DNA from: Owenia fusiformis
Taxonomy: Eukaryota; Annelida; Polychaeta; Sabellida; Oweniidae
Direction of reading: 5' to 3'
DNA: 64,000 bases
NCBI GenBank assembly: GCA_903813345.2
Contig: CAIIXF020000007.1
Coordinates: 7,071,730-7,135,729, forward strand
The notes below the pieces were generated by a model that was not told the DNA's origin, ran no database searches, and saw nothing but the letters and a program-made list of their open reading frames with translations. Position numbers and translations under genes: made by a program. Shown here in pieces: positions 21,901 to 30,900 of the stretch (its first letter is position 1; each line of letters opens with the position of its first letter).

Positions 21901-24900
21901 TAAAAATCGAAATGATAGGAAAAATGTATGGACATGTGTACGGAATGATCACATTCATCTTGTTTTATTTTCCCGAGAATTTTGAACTAGTCTTTTTCTG
22001 TGATGATTTGTTAAAATAAAGATTAAAAATTAGATTTTTGAGTTTGATCAATGGTTTATATCAAAAGAATAAAAATATTAATCATAATAAGTGGGTGGGG
22101 CAGATGAGTAATGCGCACGCGCAACGAAGCATTTAAAGTGCAGTGTAACACCAAATAATTGCTTCGTTAGGGTTGGATAAAGCCAGTGTGGACACAATTT
22201 TTTCGCTAACCTTCGTTACAAAAATGCTTCGTTAGACTCAACCCAGCAGTGTAACAGGTACCACTTTTTATTTGTTTGGATTGGGCCTGACTATGTACTT
22301 CAATGGTAAAAACATAATTTCATGATCTCTCAAAAAGTGTTGGTTGAATTTGTCTAAAACTCGATTGGCTTACTATGAGATGACCCTGCTAATGTACATA
22401 CTCTGACTATTCATCACAATTTTGGTTGTTGAATGAATAAACCAAGGTTTCAAATATTTTTAACAATGCATCAATGGAGATATGGCCCACACATTTTTAA
22501 AAAAGTTGAAAAGAAAATTACTCATCATTTACGTCATTGTTTATATTCACTCTACTATACCTAACACCTAGAAATGCATAAGATACTTTGTTTGTCTAAT
22601 TGTTTTGTTTAGTACATTTTTGAAAGTGCCTTAGTAACATCAAACATTCAACTGATAAACCATTAATAAGGAACAGACAAATAAAAACAAATACATAATC
22701 ATTACTAATAAGCCAAATGGGTTGCTCATGAACACCAAATGCAAGGTAGGTATAGTAGAGTGATATTACACCGTGCAACACGAACTCAGAGTCATCAGGA
22801 TTCATAATAGTACCAAAATCCGAGGATGAAATAAAAGTTTACTACTTCTTCATCATAGCAACTACCAATGACAAGTTGGTTCCGTGGTGTAGTGGTTATC
22901 ACATGTGCTTTACACGCACAGGGTCGCGGGTTCGAACCCCGCCGGAACCTCTTTTTCTCCAAGGTATGTTATTTGTTTTGTTGTTATCAGGAATTATGTG
23001 TCATACTCTACCTACTAAAGTCATGTAATTTGATATACTGAAATATTATATTACAATCACGATGCAACCCTAAATGATCGACTTCGGCCAAAAAGTTGAG
23101 TGATATTGGTATATTGTAATATCATTCCATTTCCAAAAGTCTGATTTTGCTTCATTATAAAGCTGTGACGTGTGTTGTTTTTGAAATGATCAGTTAATAT
23201 TCCGTAGTAATGTCAACAAAGCGAGTGCTACGGAATGGTTACCTGTAATACTAGCATAATCATAAATACGTAGCATCTCCTTCAATAAATCCTTACATAA
23301 AGCAGTGCCTTTGCCTATCATGTTTGGTGTCACGGTTGGTGTTTGGAGTTTGGCGTCTGTAACAAATGCCATGTTTTCTGTAACAGATGGCAGTTGGTGT
23401 TTTCAGCCTTGTTTTAGCCACTGATATGTTTGATATCGTTTAAATTAGACTTTCAACGCCATTCTACCTCTGAGGAAGTTGTACATCTCTTTTTGATTAA
23501 CCTATACAAGATCCTTTTTAGAAAATTAGTCTGACATTTTTAAAATTTGATGAGGTAAGGTCTCAATCCATTGTTTTCGTAGAGTCAGAGAGCTGTATAT
23601 TGTTTTATTCGCACGCTCTAAGAAGCGATAACCAAGCAAAAGGTATGTTGATTGTTTGTTCTCACCGTCTTTAATACTGTTAACTAATTGCATTATCAAT
23701 TGTCTATTTTATAAAACAAAGTAAACATAACCACAGTGAAAACATAAAATGAACGGTGAGACGCAATTTATCCATCTTGATCCATCAAAGTATGACTGAA
23801 GGAATACAGTGGTTTGATAGTATGTAATTTATTATATATTGTATACAATAACTCGATTGCGTGCACAAGTGCCCGGCTAGCTCAGTCGGTAGAGCATGGG
23901 ACTCTTAATCCCAGGGTCGTGGGTTCGAGCCCCACGTTGGGTGAAATTTTTATCTATTATGTAGTATGTCGAGTTATTTTGGAGGAAATAAAGATTAACA
24001 CAAACAAGCATGTTATCTTAATTTTCACGAACCCATTTTCATGAGCCCTATCACCGTTTATCCGCTCATTAATTTCCGTTCAAGGCAGGTCAGAGTAGTT
24101 CCGTGGTGTAGCATTCTGATACTCATAGCATCTTTCTGTTTCACCTTAAACATCAGGGGTGAGAAGAAATGAGATATCATGGTTTATCATGATGGTGGTA
24201 TAGTGGTTCGAGCCCCATCGGAGCCTCTTTTTATTGCAATCATTGATGGTTCATGGGTGGTTATGACTGTGAACATAAATTATATGGGACCATGGGACCA
24301 TTTTCTTATCCTAAATCGACTATCTAGCTAGTTACTAGCACATGTGGCATTACAATAGTGTATAGCGATTACCTTTAGAACTGCTTATCCAATTCACCTA
24401 TATACCTTTCAAGTCTTCATGTTGCATATCTTTTCTTAAAATAGTAGCCTTGCTTCGAGACTGTGGATCCCCCTGCCCCCCCCCCCTTATCTACTTCTTA
24501 AACACATTACTGGCTTGCTGAAAAGAAGATAGGGGGCAGGATCTTGAAGCAAGGCTATTAAAAAAAGGCAGTTACTGAACGTATTTGTTAAAGCATCCAT
24601 GCCTTACCTCCAGTTTTAGTTCGGCCAAATGGTCATTCAAATGAATCTAAGTTTGGAACGTATTTTAAGTTTATACAACATAACATGATTATTTCCAGAA
24701 TATTACTGTTCTCCCCGTTATTTCGAAGCCTCCTAATATCCTTACGACAATGGATATAACACATGACATCAAACTACGTCTTTTATCCAACATGTATGAA
24801 CGTTATAGCAAGGACCATCATATCAGGACAATTATGGTAAACATCGAGAGTATTGTGATTGGTGATGGTTTAGACTCAGAGAGCGGAGTGATGAATATAT

Positions 24901-27900
24901 TAGACCAATTGCAAAATGATTCAGCTGTCCAAATTGAGCAACAATTGGGAAGTGCAGTAGAAGAAAGATTCCAAACTCCATGGTTAGTACTGAATCGCTG
25001 GCAAAGTTGTAAGGTTTGGAATTGGATAAAGATTGCTTGGCGCTATTTCCTTTGATTTCAAGGACGACAAATGAAAAACGAAAAAATAGAATCTCATCTA
25101 GCCTGCACGCATTATATATAGACCTTATACAGGGTGATACACACACTAAATGCCAGACATATCGTGTTGGATAACTTTTTGGTCTGCATTTAATCGGACT
25201 TGTTCTTTATCACATTGAAACTAGGCTTCATGGAACAACTCCACAAAAAGTTTCAGATGACTAGCTTGCAGATAAAAAAGTTATGAAACATTATCTAGGT
25301 GGTTGGCATTTTCTGTGTCACTCTGTATTCTCCATTCTGTACTTGCAAAATTTATGAAGAGAAATACTAGTATATGTTCTTTTTCTTTTGTTATCCATGT
25401 ATCGCAATCTTTATACATCTCTGATGTAACGTCAGCGATGAGGATCAAATATCAGTTATTTTACATTTTATTATCCTCATCAAATAGTACAGGTGATGAC
25501 AGAATTGATCGTGAACTTTGCAATAAGATTACGAAAGTCTCCCATGTGACCGATGTCATTAAGCACATTACTGATGAACTGGCCAACCCGATACATGATG
25601 ATTGGTTCAACGCAATTATTATCGACATGGGCGAGGAAGTCTCAATAAGTGAATTTGTGGACTCACTAAAAAGTGCACTTGACGGGTTTTCATACCTTGT
25701 AAGTATGGAACGTATTACTTGGAACGTCTTGCCTATTTCATAAAAATAGTTTGTCTACAAAACCATAAGACTGTGAACAATAATAGTGTGCTCATTTTCA
25801 GAAATGTATGAAAGGCTATGAAGATGCAAAAGACCTGAAACTGCCGCTTGAAATTGTAACACATCAACATAGTAAGTGACTTATTCTGGTAACTTGCCGA
25901 TAATGAAACCGTTGTCCTTTATTAATCAGACGTGTATTGCCTTTATTTAGTTCGTGTAAGTCAAGGGCCAATTTTAATTATTCGATTTTTAATTCGTAGT
26001 GTATAACTAGACTGTTCGCAGGGTGATGCATAGGAATCCATAATCACCTTACAGAGACAAATTCTAAATATCTGTAGAAAATTCTAGAGAGTAACGTCAC
26101 AAGGCCCAGATATATATATGTATTTTTGCTTCCTCTTTTCATTGCAGAAATTGCTCACTTCGTAGATTGGTTTCTGAAAAGAAATATTGGACTAAATGCA
26201 GAACTGGATAGTTTTTACGACAGGTATATCAAAAGTAATCAAGTTGAACGCTTGATCTGATAGGCACATGTGACGTATATATTATCTCCCAATGTATGAT
26301 TGAGGCTTAATTATTTTTTTCCCAATGTAAGATTTCATTTTTTGTCTAATGCAGACGAATGGAAGAGTCCCTAGATGATAAAAGCGACTGCAAACGGTAC
26401 TCCAATCGAGAGGTTGATCGCAAACTTCTGGAACAATTGAAGAAAAACAAAGAGAAGTATCTAAATTACTCTGATGACGTTAACATTTCGGATGCTGAAG
26501 AAAAACGAACATATTTTGCTTTCTTTGAAGGCGTGACATCTAGTGGTGGTGACCTTGAAATAGTTTTTCCAAGATTAAGAAATGATATCACGGTATGCAT
26601 GTAGTTTAGATTTAAAGAATTCTTACTCAGTAGAACGGCACAAAAATCGAACAAACATCTACCGAACCTGATGTCGAGTATGCCATAACTATAACAATGG
26701 TCATATATACAGGGTGTCAAAAAACAATGGCACCCCCCTCTAAAGCGAAAAGTACTTAATGTTACATGGTGTGCCATATATCATTTTAAAGACAATTTAA
26801 TTCTGGAGTTACATGAGAAATTTCACAGCTTTATAAATAATTCAACAGATTTACGTACAGCCGATTGTTAGTAGATGGTATGGTCACCACTTGCTGCTCT
26901 GCTAGAGGGGAGTGCCGTTGTTTTTTGACACCCTTTATATATTACATAATATAATCGTCATATATTGACATGATGACAGGAGCTGAGGAAAGAATGTCTT
27001 AAGATACCAACGTGCATAGCCTTCCTTACAAATGGGACCCTCAAATCAAATGTAAGGACGAAGCACTATTGGAAGAAGGTGGCCGAGTTTGGTAAAGATG
27101 AGGGAATGTACATAGCAGGTATATAATATTTAATAGGTAAAAGTATGGGTGCACATAAGGGTTGTAAATGTAAAAGAAATAGAAAGGGAATTCAAAGTTG
27201 TGCCTTGTCTACGACTTGACGTACAACCACATGTCCTGTATTATATATTTTAGATATCAATGTTTGTGAGGAATCACGGTACAAGTGCAAAGCTGGAACT
27301 ACTTGTGTGTATATAAGTAAGTAGAGTCTTCATATCGATCCCCCATTTTCATAATCAAGTTTGAATCATCCATTTAAATATAATTCTATTCTCGACCCTA
27401 ACGACACAAATGTTTTTACTTTTCTATAAAGAACATATTTTTTAATGATTGAAGGCCCTGGTCAGTTCGGTTGTGACTGTGGGGAAGGATATGAAGAAAC
27501 GGTGACAAGAACATGTCTTCCTTTGTACAATAACACAGAAATACAACAACAAGTGCACAGACAAAAGATGGCACTGTCTTACAATGGAGTTAATATTGAT
27601 CCACTAAAAGATGGCGCTGAATTTGTAAAGATTTCTGTAAGTCAAATGTGCAATTGTACTTCATTTCAAATAATCAATTTTGACCATACAAGTAATGTAC
27701 GTATGTATTTCTACTAAGGTACGGATATAGGTCCATAAAGTCCATATTACACGTTACACATCAAACTTTGTATTGACTTTATCGACACCCTATATATGAT
27801 TGGTTTTAGCAACAATATCAAGATAAGCAATTGGGAATTTGGGGAAGGAATATATGTACCTTTAATTAAAATTTTTAATATAGACAATGGATTAAACCAG

Positions 27901-30900
27901 ACAAGCAATAAACCCAATTCAAGATATATCATGCATTTAGTATAAATTGCAAATGATGTTTCTCACAGAATGTAATACAAGCTGGAACATCATTCATGTC
28001 TGCCTCTCAACACAAAGAGAATACTACAGAACTTAAAGCCATATGTCGTAATACGCCATTATGTATAGGTGCAGTACACAATTTTATTTGCATTTATACC
28101 ATTTATTCGTATACATTTATAGGGAAATATAGTACTATACTACTAACCAAACATTTCAAAGAGCCTTAGTTAAGCATGTCATGTTGAAGAACCCCTATTC
28201 CTACTGTTGAAAATGGATTCTAGCAATACTATCCCACATGAATGTACTTGTTGAGACCGGCGATCAACTTGAGTTCTTCTGAGAAAATGAGGATTTTGTA
28301 TCAATCCCCGTGGTGACCACATGATGGTGTTTCTCAAAAACCTCAAGTTGTTCGAGTTTCAACAAGGAGATTCGTGTTGGATAGTACTGCTAAAATCCAT
28401 TTCAATAGTAAAAATGGGGTTCTTAAATAGGACAATGGCCTTGCTTTTTAGAACTTGACTCTAATATGCCAATTAACTTGTACCAGTATCATGCAGTCGG
28501 CCTGCTTTCATCCATGTTATTTGTCACCCACAAGGGAGTTGAGAGGGGGTCGGTGCTTATCTTCATTTTATGTATGAGTTTAAGGGTATGGTTGATTTTT
28601 TGGGTTTGTAGAACTTCAAAAAATACACGCTATGGTTAAAGCTACAAAGATTTCCAAGCCTGGACAAGAATTTGCCAAAGTCTTATCAGTACAGTTTTAT
28701 TGGATTTCCTAATAATTGAAACATTTTTTTTTTTTAATGGATTTTTATTTCAGTTCAAGCAGTACATTCAATACATATTTAGGTTTAGTCATTTTACAAT
28801 AGTGTCGATGGGTGAGAGGGTAACATTGAAACTCTTGGCAAGCATTGCCTAACACAGACGTGTTTCACGTTTCCCTAAAACATTTAGCATTTACAATAGT
28901 ATGAAAATTATACAACATGGAAAATATGAAGCAGTATAAACTTGTAGTACATGTAATTACAATATATTTTTAATATCCTTCCATTTATCTCCTCTTCCTA
29001 CTTTTACATCTATTAAATAATATTCTTCTATGTTTCTCTTCAGTCCCAGAAAGGTCGGACGCACCTTTAGACATTTACATAAGTATATATATCTCCTGTA
29101 TATAGATAAAATTGTATTTATCAATATTGTTTCACTATTTACTGGTCCTAAAGTGATTGTACTTTTGTCACATAAATCAGAAAGCTTTTTAGGAAGCCAG
29201 TTTTTAATATCTTGAATTACCATTTCGACAACCTCACACGTTAAAAACAGGTGCACCAGGGTCTCTATGTGTCTACTGCAAAAACAGCATTTATCAGATT
29301 CCTTAATACCACACATCTTTAAGTATTTATTTGTCGGTAGAAATCTGTGGATTACTTTATAGTTGAAAGATGCTAATTTAGGTTCATAGTTACTTATTTT
29401 ATTAATTTTATTAATGTTTTTCCATTCATGGTCTTCAATATCAATATCTAAATCACCGTTCCATTTATACACATAGTTGTCGTTGTAATCAAGGTTTTTA
29501 ATTAGTTCCCAGTAAATTATTTTACAAATTTTTTTATTTTCCATGAATTTTAACACATGTTTTTTATATTCAGAATAATATTCAGGCGGTTTATTATTTT
29601 CAGATATTATTTTTTTCCATTTTTCAGGAATTGTGTTTTTCAGACTTAGAAAATCTAAGAAGTTTATTTTTGTGTTAAAACGGTCCATAAATTCATTTAA
29701 TCTCAAAATTCTTTTTGATTCGTGATACATGTCTTTTAGAATGATTAAGCCTTCCTGCTTTGTATTTTTTATGATTTTGTTCACATTCTCATTTTTGCTA
29801 TATCTTAACCATGTGTTGCAGATTATATTTTCAGCATATGATTCTATATTGCATTCAATTTCGGCTTCTTTAATAGCTGTGTATGCGCGAAATATATTGA
29901 TTATCCCTTTCCAAAAAGTATTTTCAATTTTAGCCTCTAATTTTTGAAGTGATTTTACATCATATGCAAATAGTTCTCTCGCATCTTTTATACCAATTAT
30001 ACCATGCGCTGCAAATTGCCATGTACCATGTCTGGTCAATTTCTGAAGCCAGGTTAATTTCTGAGATTGCTCGAAGGTTTGGGGATCGATCATTCTTAGA
30101 CCACCATCTTTGTAGTCTTGACATATTTGATGAAAATTCACCTTTGACACATTAGAATTCCACAGGTATGTAGTAAATAAATGTTTTAGTCGTTTATGAT
30201 ATTCAATTGATATTTTTGGCAGAATTTTCATTATATGTACTATTTTTGGCAGAGCAAACGACTTTATTACCGTTATTTTTCCTATCAGGGACAAATTTCT
30301 TCTCTTATATCGATTTATCACTACCCTTTGCATTCGTTCGACTTCACTTCTTAAAAGAGAGTTCCGTCTTCACTCTTTCAAACTAAAATAAACCTGTGAA
30401 CTCACCGCGCCAATCAGTGCTCGTCGGCCAATTTTGACCGACGTTCTGTATATGGTCATTCCCTCTTACGTCATCGTTAAGCCCGGAATTGACCAATGAC
30501 AATTCACAATTTATTTTGGCGCGTGTTTCTTCAAGCTCACTGATTTGTGAAAGAAAGGTCAGCGCGTAGGTCAGAAGTGATTTATTACCCGAACTGTCAA
30601 CGGCACCCGTCGTGGGGGCGGGGCTACTAAACTGTAATATGATTTCTACTAGGCAGAGTGTAGTTTAACTAGACTCTGCACGCAGGGTAATTTATCACTG
30701 TTTGCATTTCTATAAATTTAGTCTCAAGATTGTCTCGTTCAATATTCTTAAGGTCATTATTAAATTGAATGCCAAGTAATTTAAAGGTGGTTTCCCAATT
30801 CAGAGGAATATTTTTCAATAATCTTTCATCCGAATTACATTTGGTTCCTAACCATATTACGGAAGTCTTTTCAACATTAAGCTTTAGACCAGATGCCTCA

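Larger units (their letters stand above)
13678..22262 (+). repeat. Large tandem duplication, copy B with full foldback element
   Basis: Second copy of the segment starting at 3968. It lacks the 4.2-kb insertion and continues through both arms of the foldback element to its right end at 22262. The near-identity to copy A implies either a very recent duplication or two haplotypes placed in tandem by assembly. Confidence 0.88.
16422..22262. mobile_element. Large foldback element, 5.84 kb, complete
   Basis: Termini GGTACCTGTTACACTGCTGG and its inverse, with ACT on both outer sides as a possible 3-bp target duplication. The arms are 16422 to about 19110 and about 19398 to 22262, diverged but collinear, each including the TTCGTT-rich end, a 430-bp palindrome, a long AT-rich stretch and the ACGCCGT repeat. 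The centre (about 19112-19397) is unique. No transposase is encoded and superfamily is unclear. Confidence 0.78.

Noticed and set aside
24832-25146. 104-codon minus-strand open frame
   Set aside because: Lies opposite exon 4 of the SDR/EGF gene, whose phases and splice sites are better supported.
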